Under the pieces are notes generated by a model. It was not told where the DNA came from, searched no databases, and saw nothing but the letters and a program-made list of their open reading frames with translations. Made by a program: the position numbers and the translations under genes. 64,000 nucleotides of DNA, from contig NZ_CP145605.1 of NCBI RefSeq assembly GCF_036884255.1, forward strand, positions 5,146,001 to 5,210,000. The letters run 5' to 3'. Within the stretch, counting starts at the first letter, position 1, and each line of letters starts with the position of its first letter. The DNA comes from Paenibacillus tundrae. GTDB taxonomy: Bacteria > Bacillota > Bacilli > Paenibacillales > Paenibacillaceae. Positions 1 through 9,188 of this stretch are shown here, in pieces.

Positions 1-910
1 AATAGTCATATCGGATTCGCTCAAAATCCGGAACATCCCCATACAACAGCGCAGGTAGAGACTCAATGAGGCTATAACCACAACGTTCACCGAAATAACG
101 AGGCAATTGTGGTGACCATGGAATCTTCCCAAGAGGTGCAATTTCATCCGAAAACACACCTTTGATTACGCTTTCAAATCGTTCTCCAAAAGCTGACTTG
201 TAGCGATCATGCGTGAGTTCGATGAAACGACTCATGGCTTCCTGATGGCAAGGGTCAACAAAATTCCCGTAATATTTAAAATCATCGATCTCTTCTTCTT
301 GAAATACAATAACTTCCCATTCTCCAGCCGGAGCCTTCCACAACAAGCGAAAAGCTGTATGGTATGTAAAAAATCGCTTGCGGTTATACGAAGTGAGACC
401 CGTCTCCTGGTACACCTGATCTGTCTGTACATTACCAATGAATCCTCGTAGATTAATGGATTCATGCCATGAGCGTTCACCTTGTGCATCCTTAGGAACA
501 GCTATGGCATGTAACACACGTCCCCAGGGTAGCTCATGATCGAGCAATGTGTCACCTTGTACATTCAGATGATGATGGATAAGCTGACGCTGCTTCGCTT
601 CCGGGAATTCAAGTGTTACCTCGCCCCCAGCCATACCACTCGGATATGGAAATTCGTCATACAACCAGACCTGCATGCCAAGTTCCTCCGCAGCTTGGGT
701 AGCTACTTTGACCTTATCAAACCATGCTTCAGATAAATAAGGAATCTGTAGTCCCTGACGCGGACATATAAAGAATCCACCCACGCCCTGCTTATGCATT
801 TCTGCGATCTGATGCTTAATCTGGCTTTCTTCCATATCCCCATTCCAAAACCAAAAGGGATGAACCCGGTACTGCGCCTCGGGATTTTCAAAAGCATCCC
901 CGTTCCACAT
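1..910 (-). CDS. Glycoside hydrolase, GH106/rhamnosidase-like, N-terminal part (cut by window edge)
   Basis: The reading frame is open from the start codon to base 1, so only about 303 N-terminal residues are present. The start HPFWFWNGDM, then YLSDAWFDKV and LYDEFPYPSGMAGG, resembles the catalytic-barrel start of large cytoplasmic glycosidases related to GH106 alpha-L-rhamnosidases; this is family-level recognition only. No signal peptide is seen. The chosen ATG at 910 follows GGAGG at a good distance; an in-frame ATG at 957 has no ribosome site. It lies downstream of an Lpl-type oligosaccharide importer on the same strand, so it probably breaks down the imported sugar. Exact substrate unknown. 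Confidence 0.7.
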   Translation of the reverse strand, partial: MWNGDAFENPEAQYRVHPFWFWNGDMEESQIKHQIAEMHKQGVGGFFICPRQGLQIPYLSEAWFDKVKVATQAAEELGMQVWLYDEFPYPSGMAGGEVTLEFPEAKQRQLIHHHLNVQGDTLLDHELPWGRVLHAIAVPKDAQGERSWHESINLRGFIGNVQTDQVYQETGLTSYNRKRFFTYHTAFRLLWKAPAGEWEVIVFQEEEIDDFKYYGNFVDPCHQEAMSRFIELTHDRYKSAFGERFESVIKGVFSDEIAPLGKIPWSPQLPRYFGERCGYSLIESLPALLYGDVPDFERIRYDY

Positions 911-994
911 GTCGCCTTCCTCCCAAATACATAAGAGTGGTTGTTCATCTTCCATTATCGTTCATTTTAGTTCAAATGGGTTTGTTTCGCTTTG

Positions 995-1000
995 ATTATA
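995..1000 (-). promoter_or_regulatory. Possible -10 box of the glycosidase gene
   Basis: On the minus strand a perfect TATAAT lies about 85 bases upstream of the glycosidase start. No good -35 hexamer is seen at 16-18 bases, so the promoter is tentative. Confidence 0.3.
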
Positions 1001-1068
1001 CAACAAAATCGAATGGTGGGAAGCCATAATTCACAAAAAAATTGTTAAAATGGTTGAATATTGAATAA

Positions 1069-1105
1069 CCCGGCCGCCTGCACAACGACACTAACGGCAA
1101 CCGGG
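1069..1105 (-). terminator. Weak hairpin after the solute-binding gene
   Basis: CCCGG at 1069-1073 pairs with CCGGG at 1101-1105; no real T-run follows on the minus strand. It may allow partial readthrough from the transporter genes into the glycosidase gene. Confidence 0.3.
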
Positions 1106-1119
1106 CTTTACTATAAAGA

Positions 1120-2631
1120 CTATTTGAGCGCAGCGTATAGCTCATTTACTTCTTTGACATAGTCGTCACCGCCGCTCTTTCTCCACAGAGCAACCGCATC
1201 CTGGAAGCCTTGCTCATCAATCTGTCCTACAATGAACTTAATACGAGCATCATTGATGATGTTATCAAGCTGTGGCCCCTTCTGCGCGTATACATCCGAG
1301 ATCAGTGGTTCACCTGGGTTCGCGATGACAATCTCTTCATTGGCCTTCTGAACCTCAGCAACCTTTTGTCGAACAGGAGTTTGTTCTATACGTAACGTTT
1401 TGTCCTCAGGGATAAACATCAGAATCTGATTCAATCCCTGTACATCCCGCAGTGCCAGTTTATCTGTTGTAGGTATGATGTAGTCGCCTTTTTTCTCATA
1501 CTGCTGACCTTCTAACCCGTTGCCGAGTAATGCCTGAAGCTCTGGTTCATTCAATTGATCCAAGAAGGTCAGTACCTTCTTCAGATCTTCCTCCGTTTTC
1601 ACACCGCTCTTGGAAATAACGATCATCCCAGAGTAACCAGACGTTGGCATATCACGCAGACCTTTTGGCCCCTCCATCGCTTGCAGTACATCCACACGTC
1701 CTGTAGCTGTTGGATCTTTCTCCAAGATCTTCTGATCCATACGTTGTGCATTATCTGCCACATCCACCATGACGCCAGCCTGCCCATTTACAAATGGATC
1801 TGGAAGTTTCGTTGCATCCATTACTGCAAAGTCCTTGTTCACCAGACCTTCACTGTAAATTTTGCGGAAGAATTGCAATGCCTCCATATACTCCGGTGTA
1901 TCATGTGCTGGAACTAAAGCTCCACTGCTATCCTCGCCCCATTTGTTCGGTGCGCCAAACCATACCTGCATGTTATCCCATGGACCTGTGAATTTACTTG
2001 CCACCAGCCCGTAGGTGTCCTGTTTGCCATTTCCGTCTGGATCATCATTCGTGAACGCTTTCAATACATTGTAGAATTCATCAATCGTTTTCGGTTCTTG
2101 AAGCCCCAGATTCTCCAGCCAGTCCTTGCGAATCGTTACCCCGTTGCGTCCCAGAGCGCGAGCCCGGTATATGCCGTACGTTTTGCCATCAATCGAAGCA
2201 TTGTTCGTAATGATCTCATTCATTTGGCTGAGGTTTGGATAATCCTTCAAGTAAGGGCCAAGCTCCCAGAATGCTCCTGTTCGAGCTGCGTTGATAAAAC
2301 TCGGCGACTTACCTAGTACCACCATAATATCCGGCAACTTGCCTGAAGCTAAGGTGATATTGAATTTGTCTTCATACGAACTGCTGGGCACCCATTGAAG
2401 GTTAACATCGACCTTGGTCAGCTCCTCTAGCTTCTGTACAACCGGACTATTCTCCGGTGGATTCTCTGCTTCAAAATTAGGGAGCATGATCGTCAACTGA
2501 TCTGTGCCGCCTGCCGCTTCCCCCGTATTCGATTGTTGTTCTCCACTACATGCAGCGAGCACCGTACTTAATAACATAGATGCACAAAGTACAATAGCCA
2601 TTTTCTTCAATCCTGTTTTTGGTTGTCCCAT
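1120..2631 (-). CDS. Extracellular solute-binding lipoprotein (LplA type)
   Basis: This 503-residue secreted lipoprotein has a basic N-terminus, a hydrophobic stretch and the lipobox LAAC with the lipidated Cys at residue 28. The body matches family 1 extracellular binding proteins of the LplA/YtcQ kind that bind oligosaccharides (LPDIMVVLGKSP; GKTYGIYRARA; RKDWLENLGLQEPKTIDEFY). It is the last gene of an importer run lplB-lplC-lplA type (gap of 12 bases to the permease), preceded by GGGGGAG. The ligand is not evident; the linked glycosidase suggests a plant or microbial oligosaccharide. Confidence 0.88.
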   Translation of the reverse strand: MGQPKTGLKKMAIVLCASMLLSTVLAACSGEQQSNTGEAAGGTDQLTIMLPNFEAENPPENSPVVQKLEELTKVDVNLQWVPSSSYEDKFNITLASGKLPDIMVVLGKSPSFINAARTGAFWELGPYLKDYPNLSQMNEIITNNASIDGKTYGIYRARALGRNGVTIRKDWLENLGLQEPKTIDEFYNVLKAFTNDDPDGNGKQDTYGLVASKFTGPWDNMQVWFGAPNKWGEDSSGALVPAHDTPEYMEALQFFRKIYSEGLVNKDFAVMDATKLPDPFVNGQAGVMVDVADNAQRMDQKILEKDPTATGRVDVLQAMEGPKGLRDMPTSGYSGMIVISKSGVKTEEDLKKVLTFLDQLNEPELQALLGNGLEGQQYEKKGDYIIPTTDKLALRDVQGLNQILMFIPEDKTLRIEQTPVRQKVAEVQKANEEIVIANPGEPLISDVYAQKGPQLDNIINDARIKFIVGQIDEQGFQDAVALWRKSGGDDYVKEVNELYAALK

Positions 2632-2643
2632 ACATTCTCCCCC

Positions 2644-3531
2644 TTAGCCTTTAATTGAACCGAGCATGACACCTTTGGCAAAATGCTTTTGCAAGAACGG
2701 GTACACCAGCAAGATCGGGATCGTACCCACAACGATGACCGCCATTTTTACAGATTGTTCCGGTGGTTTAACAAAGTTGGGATCCATGTTCGCCATATCT
2801 CCAACACTGGCCTGCGACAGCAGTACAATTTGTCGTAACATGACTTGCAGCGGCCATTTGGTACTGTCGGAAATGTAGAGCAATGCGGAGAAAAAGTTGT
2901 TCCAATGTCCTACGGCGTAGAATAACGCAAATGTAGCAATAACCGGTTTGGACAATGGCAAAACAATACGCCACAGCACCCCAAGATCAGAACAGCCGTC
3001 GATGCGAGCCGCTTCCTCTAGCCCAGGCGGCATCTGTTGAAAAAAGTTTTTGACAACAATAAGGTTAAAAGCGCTGATCGCGCCAGGAAGCATCAAAGAC
3101 CAGTAGGAATCAAGCAATCCAAGACCACGAATGACGAGATACGTTGGGATCATGCCTCCCCCAAACAACATGGAGAAAATGACCATATTCATTAGCATAT
3201 TCCGTCCCCAGAAGTCGCTGCGAGACAGCGGGTACGCCATCGTCAATGTGAAGAATAAGTTAACGAACGTACCTACAACGGTAATGAAGATGGATACACC
3301 AATACTTCGAAACATCGTGGAGGATGAAAAAATATACTCATATGCGCTAAGAGAGAACACCTTAGGGATAAGGAAAAAACTGCGTTCGGTAATTTCAGCT
3401 TCGGTCGCGAATGAATTCCCTATAATATACAAGAAAGGAAGAACGGTTAGTAACCCCAGAACGCCGAGCATGATGTAGTTGAGCACATCGAATACTCTGC
3501 CAGCAGGGCTGTTGTACAGACGACTGTTCAT
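2644..3531 (-). CDS. Carbohydrate ABC transporter permease (LplC/YtcP type)
   Basis: This is a 295-residue MalG-type inner-membrane permease with about six hydrophobic segments. The cytoplasmic EAA loop that docks the ATPase is visible as EEAARIDGCSDLGVLWRIVLPLSKP near residues 175-200, and the C-terminus HFAKGVMLGSIKG is typical of the LplC/YtcP group. The start follows AGGAGG. It sits between the LplB-type permease (23-base gap) and the binding protein, forming a two-permease importer. No ATPase is encoded here, as usual for this subfamily, which uses a shared MsmK-type ATPase. Confidence 0.9.
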   Translation of the reverse strand: MNSRLYNSPAGRVFDVLNYIMLGVLGLLTVLPFLYIIGNSFATEAEITERSFFLIPKVFSLSAYEYIFSSSTMFRSIGVSIFITVVGTFVNLFFTLTMAYPLSRSDFWGRNMLMNMVIFSMLFGGGMIPTYLVIRGLGLLDSYWSLMLPGAISAFNLIVVKNFFQQMPPGLEEAARIDGCSDLGVLWRIVLPLSKPVIATFALFYAVGHWNNFFSALLYISDSTKWPLQVMLRQIVLLSQASVGDMANMDPNFVKPPEQSVKMAVIVVGTIPILLVYPFLQKHFAKGVMLGSIKG

Positions 3532-3554
3532 GAGCGGTTACCTCCTAAGGTCTA

Positions 3555-4529
3555 TTAGTAAATACCGGGATGACCAAACTTTTTGGCAAGCTTATTACTA
3601 CCAAGGACCAATATAATCCCCACAACAGACTTAAAGAGTCCAACGGCCGTACTGTAGCTGAACGCACCTTGCGTAATCCCCACGGTGTACACATAGGTAT
3701 CGAACACATCCGCGACGTCCCGGTTCAGTGAGTTCGTCATCAGATAAATCTGCTCGAATCCTGTGTCCAGAAAGTTTCCGAGTCTTAGAATGAGCAATAT
3801 AACAATCGTGGTACGAATCGCTGGCAGGGTAATATGCCACATTCGGCGTAAACGTCCTGCCCCATCCACAATGGATGCTTCATACTGCTCTGTATCTACT
3901 CCCGCAAGAGCTGCAAGGAAAATGATTGTCCCCCACCCCATCTCCTTCCACATCATCTGAATAATGATCAGCGGTCGGAACGTATCCGGGCTGGATAGGA
4001 CATCTATGGGTTTACCCGTGATCATCGCAATTAGCTCATACAGCACTCCGCCCTGAGGTGTCAGAAATACATAAGTGATACTGGCGATAATCACCATAGA
4101 TACAAAGTGTGGTACATATACGAGCGTCTGAATCGTTCTTTTGAAAAAGGCTGTTCGAATCTCATTTAATAGGAGTGCAATAATGATCGGTGCTGGGAAA
4201 AAGAAAATGAGATCGTATAAGGCAAGAAGCAACGTATTCCGTAGCAATCGGAAAAAGTCTGGATTCGAGAAAAAGGTCGTAAAGTTCTCAAACCCTACCC
4301 ATTCACTATCGCGAATCCCTAGGAAAGGCTGATAATCCTGAAAAGCAATAACGATTCCCCACATGGGCAAGTATTTAAAGATCACAAAGTACAGAAAACC
4401 GGGAAGCACAAGTACGTATAACCATTTATTTCGCTTGATCTGCCGCTTCCAGTTAGACTCCCGCTTTACGGAGTAACTAGAAATGTCCGCCTGCGTTGTT
4501 GTAGCAGCACTTCCATTCTTCCCGTTCAT
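3555..4529 (-). CDS. Carbohydrate ABC transporter permease (LplB type)
   Basis: MalF-type permease of 324 residues with about six membrane segments; the EAA loop reads EASIVDGAGRLRRMWHITLP. It starts with a short polar N-terminus and the WLYVLVLPGFLYFVIFKYLPM segment usual for LplB. The ATG at 4529 is preferred over an in-frame ATG at 4544 because GGAGGGAG sits just upstream of it. It is the first gene of the importer operon and lies directly downstream of a cre-like site, so carbon catabolite control is likely. Confidence 0.9.
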   Translation of the reverse strand: MNGKNGSAATTTQADISSYSVKRESNWKRQIKRNKWLYVLVLPGFLYFVIFKYLPMWGIVIAFQDYQPFLGIRDSEWVGFENFTTFFSNPDFFRLLRNTLLLALYDLIFFFPAPIIIALLLNEIRTAFFKRTIQTLVYVPHFVSMVIIASITYVFLTPQGGVLYELIAMITGKPIDVLSSPDTFRPLIIIQMMWKEMGWGTIIFLAALAGVDTEQYEASIVDGAGRLRRMWHITLPAIRTTIVILLILRLGNFLDTGFEQIYLMTNSLNRDVADVFDTYVYTVGITQGAFSYSTAVGLFKSVVGIILVLGSNKLAKKFGHPGIY

Positions 4530-4547
4530 GCCCTCTCCCTCCATTCA

Positions 4548-4561
4548 TGTAAGCGTTATCA
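4548..4561 (-). promoter_or_regulatory. Putative cre (CcpA) site
   Basis: TGATAACGCTTACA on the minus strand matches the cre consensus TGWNANCGNTNWCA at every defined position. It lies about 18 bases upstream of the LplB-type start codon, downstream of any likely promoter, a position where CcpA binding would block transcription. Confidence 0.65.
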
Positions 4562-4761
4562 AATTATCTGATACTCAGACTATACAGCGTGCTTATTTTC
4601 GGCAACCTTCATTTTTTGCTCAGCCCTTTCCAAACCTGCACAACGTCCGGTATAGCGCCAATAGCGCTCTTGATTAGCAACATTTTGAAGAAGAGGATTG
4701 CACATTTTTGCCGTCTTCTCTTTCTTTGTATTTGCACCCCAGCCACCTTTATAAAACATAT

Positions 4762-4790
4762 AAAAAAACGGAATCCCTATATGGAATCCC
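4762..4790 (-). terminator. Terminator of the AraC-type regulator gene
   Basis: On the minus strand GGGATTCC, a 5-base loop and GGGATTCC form an 8-bp stem with two G-T pairs, followed by seven T. It lies just after the regulator stop codon, so the regulator and transporter are separate transcripts. Confidence 0.65.
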
Positions 4791-4815
4791 GGCTAAACAA
4801 GCTTCTGAAAATCGA

Positions 4816-7221
4816 TTAAGATGTAAACCACTGATCCCGATACTGGCTCGGTGTAGAACCCTCTTGTTTTTTGAAGATTCGATTAAAATAACTATGCTGG
4901 TATCCTACTGCGCTTGCAACATCATTGATTTTCATCGATGTCTCACGTAATAACTTTTTGGCGGTCTCCATACGTACCTGGGTCAAATAATCAATAAAAT
5001 TCATTCCTGAGATCTGTTTAAATGCCTTGCTGAGAGCATAAGGCGTCATCTGTTCCAGATCAGCGCATGCTTCCAACGATATATCGTTGCTGTAGTTGTC
5101 ATCAATGTACTGCATCGTACGCTCCACCACCTGCTTAAGCGGTTCTTGAGATCTAAGCTCGATCTCTTGCATATACGGTCTAATCACTTTCTCCTTCATC
5201 CACTGCATCATCTGTGCTGGTTCACGAATACTCGACAGTCGTTCATACATGTTACAGCCGCCGAACAGCTGGTAGGGGATAACGCCCGTTTGCAGCATGA
5301 CATGTTGAATACTGCCCAATAACTGAAGCATCATCTGCTGTACCTGAAATTCCGTACTATCGGTTCGGGTCACCTCAGTCAAAAATTGCTCCATTCCCCG
5401 TTCTGCCTCATCCCGCTTCCCTAATCTCAGCGCTTGAATAAGGTCGCGTTCCAGTCCAAGCGGATAGGTTGCTCCTTCCGTTTGATTGAAGCATTGCTCA
5501 TCATCTAGATCAAGGATTTGGCTGCCCGCCTCCACACTTCGATAAACGACCGCTTGCTCCATCTCTACGAATAAACTCGGTAATTCCTGCAACGTTACGG
5601 CTGGGCGGCTGACCACTACGGTCACCTGCATTTTCAGCGTTCGGTGAATCACTTCCATCAATTCCTCTCCCCACAACAATGCTTGTGGCTTCAAGGAATG
5701 CTCTTCTGGAGCCATAATTAACATCGCCGAGGATAGATCGTGGAAATTCATCACACTAATTTGGCTAAAATAACCCTTCGCCACCTCTTCTATAATATTA
5801 ACAGCGGCAAACGTGATCAGCCCTGTATCCCGGCTGCCAAACCGTTCTCGTAATGTTACATGTCCTGTAAAATACATCTGTAATAACAAAAACTGCTGAC
5901 CTTCGACCTCAGATCCAAGGTTAGTCATGCGTTGGCGTAGATCCTGCTCGTTGTATGCGTATAGATGACCTTGTACCAGTTGTAATACAAAGCTGTCCCG
6001 CAGATGCGGCAGTTGTTCTTGTAGCTGGCGGTGAGCTGTTAGACGATCTGAAGTCAGTTCATTCCAGTGCTGCTCCAACAGTTGGAATTCGTCTAATTTC
6101 ACACCGGCAGATGCTTCGTTTCTTCCAGGCGTCAACAGGTGAACCATCCGTGCAACCGGTGAATAGATTCGACGTGAAGCAAACCACGACAGTAGTAGCC
6201 CCAATACTAGACTGCCTATGCTCGCAATCACAATAATTTTGGATACCAGCTTGACGGGTGAAGTAACCGAGGTCAATGGAGCTGCGGATACGTATGTCCA
6301 ATCTGCATCGATTCGGCTTAACGAGCCGGATGATACGGAATAGGTCTGATCCTCATATTTGAATAGAAAAGAATGACTATCCTTGTGCAGGGCGACTGCT
6401 TCTTTGAGCTGCTGTTCAAAGGCTGGATCCTTAGCGCCTACGTCTGTATTACCCGTAATCAATGTATTGCCTTCGGCATCCATCAGAAAAGTTAGCCCTT
6501 CATCATATGGGGTAAGCGTTTTCAATAAACTTGCGATCTTTTGGTTATCCAGTGTGATGACTAGGGCACCGAACGGGTTGACACTTTCTCCCGGAATTTT
6601 ATGTACAAGAACGAGAGCATCACTTGCACCTGTATGTAACAAGCTGGTATTAGAGGTCAGAGATTGCTTAATTTCCTGTTGACCAGATACCCAATCTGTC
6701 CAATACACATGATTGCCCATGCTCAGGTATCGATCATACGCCTCAATCTGCGCCTCATCCTTCAGTTCGTTATACTCCCGATTGAATAAGATCGGCTGCG
6801 GTTCCCTCAAATATAGCTGTGCAGATTGAATTAACGGATGCGAGCCCTGAAGAACGTACAATGTCGTTACAATCTCTTGTGTTTCTTTGAAAAAATATAC
6901 AAAATCCAGCGTCCGGAGTGCATTGCCGAATCTGGGTTCGAAAGCCCAGTGCGATAAGGTCATCTCCAAATAGGCGAGCTGATCATCTACATTCCGCGCC
7001 CGGTTCTCAATCTGGTTCTGGTGCATCTGATTGAATTCTTTCTCCATCTGATTCACGACCAACCCATACATCACAATTCCTGTAATCAGACCGGGAATGC
7101 TCGCGATCAACAAAATAAGCATTAGGCTGTTTCGATAGAAACGCCCCTTCTGTCGCCTCGTCCATCTTCCTGACAAACGAAAAAAACGACCCATGTCCCG
7201 TACACGACTAGTTGGCTCCAT
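4816..7221 (-). CDS. AraC/YesN-type membrane-anchored transcriptional regulator
   Basis: 801 residues: a cytoplasmic basic start, membrane segment near 31-57, a large extracellular sensory part, a second membrane segment near 325-350, a cytoplasmic linker, and an AraC-type DNA-binding domain in the last ~105 residues (ISLEACADLEQMTPYALSKAF and INDVASAVGYQHSYFNRIFKK are the two helix-turn-helix units). This layout matches Paenibacillus/Bacillus one-component sugar regulators related to YesN. AGGTGA precedes the ATG. It lies upstream of the Lpl-type importer and probably activates it in response to an outside sugar. Confidence 0.85.
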   Translation of the reverse strand: MEPTSRVRDMGRFFRLSGRWTRRQKGRFYRNSLMLILLIASIPGLITGIVMYGLVVNQMEKEFNQMHQNQIENRARNVDDQLAYLEMTLSHWAFEPRFGNALRTLDFVYFFKETQEIVTTLYVLQGSHPLIQSAQLYLREPQPILFNREYNELKDEAQIEAYDRYLSMGNHVYWTDWVSGQQEIKQSLTSNTSLLHTGASDALVLVHKIPGESVNPFGALVITLDNQKIASLLKTLTPYDEGLTFLMDAEGNTLITGNTDVGAKDPAFEQQLKEAVALHKDSHSFLFKYEDQTYSVSSGSLSRIDADWTYVSAAPLTSVTSPVKLVSKIIVIASIGSLVLGLLLSWFASRRIYSPVARMVHLLTPGRNEASAGVKLDEFQLLEQHWNELTSDRLTAHRQLQEQLPHLRDSFVLQLVQGHLYAYNEQDLRQRMTNLGSEVEGQQFLLLQMYFTGHVTLRERFGSRDTGLITFAAVNIIEEVAKGYFSQISVMNFHDLSSAMLIMAPEEHSLKPQALLWGEELMEVIHRTLKMQVTVVVSRPAVTLQELPSLFVEMEQAVVYRSVEAGSQILDLDDEQCFNQTEGATYPLGLERDLIQALRLGKRDEAERGMEQFLTEVTRTDSTEFQVQQMMLQLLGSIQHVMLQTGVIPYQLFGGCNMYERLSSIREPAQMMQWMKEKVIRPYMQEIELRSQEPLKQVVERTMQYIDDNYSNDISLEACADLEQMTPYALSKAFKQISGMNFIDYLTQVRMETAKKLLRETSMKINDVASAVGYQHSYFNRIFKKQEGSTPSQYRDQWFTS

Positions 7222-7324
7222 CAGCGGTCACCTGCCTGCTTGTGAGTAATCTGTCTGTCATGGGAACTGCTCCATCTCCTTACTGAATGGTTTGTATGAT
7301 CTGTGAATGGCATCTTTTTTTTAT

Positions 7325-7330
7325 ATTATA
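7325..7330 (-). promoter_or_regulatory. Possible -10 box for the AraC-type regulator
   Basis: TATAAT on the minus strand about 100 bases upstream of the regulator ATG, in the divergent region shared with the M20 peptidase gene. No clear -35. Confidence 0.35.
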
Positions 7331-7450
7331 CTCAATATTTCCCAGTGAATGAAACGAGATTTAGTGTAACGTTTTTTAACCAATGTTTTATTAACCCGTA
7401 AAAATGGATTACAATAGGATGAAGCAGAACATGAAGGAGGCTTATTAATA

Positions 7451-8806
7451 ATGAAAGAACAAACGTATTTTCAACAAAACAGAGATAAACACCTGGCCGA
7501 ACTGAATGAATGGTTATCCATTCCAAGTATCTCAGCCATTTCGGAACATAAAGAGGACATTAACCGTGCAGCACAGTGGGCAGCAGATGCACTTACGCGT
7601 GCAGGCATGGAGAATGTTGAGGTTATTCAAACAGCAGGACACCCGATTGTGTATGCTGATCATTTGCATGCACCTGGCAAACCAACCGCATTGATCTATG
7701 GTCACTATGATGTACAGCCTGTTGATCCACTTAACCTGTGGGACACACCTCCATTCGAGCCTACCGTACGTGACGGGAAGTTATATGCTCGCGGAGCAAC
7801 GGATGATAAAGGACAAATTTTCTTACATATTAAAGCGGTAGAAGCTTTGCTGGCAGAGAACAAGGAACTCCCTGTTAACGTGAAGTTCTGCATCGAAGGT
7901 GAAGAAGAGATTTCCAGCCCGAACCTGCCGATCTATCTCAATGACAATACGGACAAGCTGCGTGCTGACATGGTACTCATCTCCGACACCTCCTTGCTCG
8001 AAAAAGGCAAGCCCGCGATCTCTACAGGGCTGCGTGGTCTCTGCTCGCTTCATGTGGATCTGTTCACTGCTAACACGGATCTGCATTCAGGTTCGTTTGG
8101 TGGCGGTGTTCCAAATGCACTGCATGCACTCGTTTCCCTGCTCGCTTCATTGCATGACGAACAAGGACGCGTGAGTGTAGATGGCTTCTACGATGGCGTT
8201 CTGCCACTGTCCCCTGAGATGAGAGAAGAATTCGTGAAGCAAGGCTTCAACGAAGAACAGCTTCGTCAGGATCTTGGTCTGGAGCAGTTGTATGGTGAAG
8301 AAGGTTACTCGTTCGTGGAACGCGTTGGAGCACGTCCAACCCTGGAACTGAATGGCGTATGGGGTGGATTCCAAGGTGAAGGCTCCAAAACGGTTATTCC
8401 AAAAGAGGCTCATGCTAAAATTACATGCCGCCTTGTAGCTGATCAAGATCCGCAACAGGTGCTCGATCGTATCGAGGCACATCTACGTGCTCACGTTCAA
8501 CCTGGTGCAACGTTACAAGTGAAACAGATTGAGAAAGCTTTTGCATTCAATACAGATCCATCCGACCCTATTCTGCAAAAAGCAGCAGATGCCTATGAGC
8601 AAGTATATGGTGTGCGTGCCCTCTTCACAAAAGATGGCGGCTCCATTCCGATTGTTGAGAAACTCTCACGTGTACTTGAAGTTCCGGCTGTCATGATGGG
8701 CTTCGGCTTGCCTGATGAGAACCTTCATGCACCGAATGAGCACTTCAACCTGGAGAACTTCGACAAAGGGTTGCTTACGATTGTTCAGTTTTTGAAAAGT
8801 TTGTAG
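7451..8806 (+). CDS. M20 family dipeptidase
   Basis: Cytoplasmic zinc peptidase of 451 residues. Metal-site blocks of the M20 dipeptidase group are plain: YGHYDVQPVDPLNLW with GHYD, LYARGATDDKGQ, the catalytic EGEEEISSPN, and SDTS; the dimerisation domain includes LHSGSFGGGVPNALHA, and the last metal ligand is in ENLHAPNE near the C-terminus. Such enzymes cleave dipeptides or related short peptides. AAGGAGG lies 10 bases before the ATG. It stands alone, divergent from the AraC-type regulator, and is followed by a large palindromic repeat and a terminator. Confidence 0.9.
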   Translation: MKEQTYFQQNRDKHLAELNEWLSIPSISAISEHKEDINRAAQWAADALTRAGMENVEVIQTAGHPIVYADHLHAPGKPTALIYGHYDVQPVDPLNLWDTPPFEPTVRDGKLYARGATDDKGQIFLHIKAVEALLAENKELPVNVKFCIEGEEEISSPNLPIYLNDNTDKLRADMVLISDTSLLEKGKPAISTGLRGLCSLHVDLFTANTDLHSGSFGGGVPNALHALVSLLASLHDEQGRVSVDGFYDGVLPLSPEMREEFVKQGFNEEQLRQDLGLEQLYGEEGYSFVERVGARPTLELNGVWGGFQGEGSKTVIPKEAHAKITCRLVADQDPQQVLDRIEAHLRAHVQPGATLQVKQIEKAFAFNTDPSDPILQKAADAYEQVYGVRALFTKDGGSIPIVEKLSRVLEVPAVMMGFGLPDENLHAPNEHFNLENFDKGLLTIVQFLKSL

Positions 8807-8814
8807 CATTTTAG

Positions 8815-9008
8815 TTAAAAGCAGATCACTGGGGGCGTGCATCGTAGACGTTCCGGTGACGAATCGTTCTTACGATCGCTGTTATCCCCAGATTTCTTCG
8901 ATTCCCTTTTCTAAAGGGAGAAATCACGGGGATAAAGGCGAACGCTCCGCTTCTCCAGAATCGATTTCGTCCCCTCCACTACGTTGCTGCACCGTGAACT
9001 GATTTTAA
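8815..9008 (+). repeat. Large palindromic dispersed repeat, copy 1
   Basis: A ~190-bp imperfect palindrome. Outer arms 8815-8829 and 8994-9008 pair at 13 of 15 positions; a strong inner hairpin has TTATCCCC (8882-8889) with GGGGATAA (8928-8935), plus GATTTC and TTCCCTTT with their complements. Its core (8869 to about 8958) closely matches 53398-53483, including a 27-base identical start. No protein is encoded. It lies directly after the M20 peptidase stop. Confidence 0.8.
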
Positions 9009-9050
9009 GATAAGAGCCCCACCTTTAGGAGGAGTGTATAGGGGTTATAA

Positions 9051-9081
9051 GCAAACGGCCTTCGGGTCGTTTGCTTTTTTT
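9051..9081 (+). terminator. Rho-independent terminator
   Basis: GCAAACGGCC, loop TTCG, GGTCGTTTGC, then seven T. A textbook terminator for the transcript of the M20 peptidase gene and the palindromic repeat. Confidence 0.9.
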
Positions 9082-9122
9082 GGTTTAGAAATTATTTTTA
9101 TTACTGTTATAGATTAGATTGC

Positions 9123-9174
9123 TTTTAGGATTTAGGATTTAGGATTTAGGATTTTAGGATTTAGGATTTTAGGT
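9123..9174 (+). repeat. TTTAGGA heptamer tandem repeat
   Basis: Seven units of TTTAGGA, three with an extra T, end to end. Non-coding. It immediately precedes a second related heptamer array. Confidence 0.9.
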
Positions 9175-9188
9175 ATTTTTGTTCTTTT

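Noticed and set aside
1555..1917. 120-codon plus-strand frame inside the solute-binding gene
   Set aside because: Shadow of a well-supported lipoprotein gene; no ribosome site and Cys/His-rich nonsense composition.
4545..4815. Small plus-strand genes between the LplB-type gene and the regulator
   Set aside because: Frames of 64-80 codons overlap each other and the terminator; no supporting signals.
8815..9008. Insertion sequence or MITE with transposase-type ends
   Set aside because: No clear target-site duplication flanking either copy and outer arms differ between copies, so it was left as a dispersed palindromic repeat.
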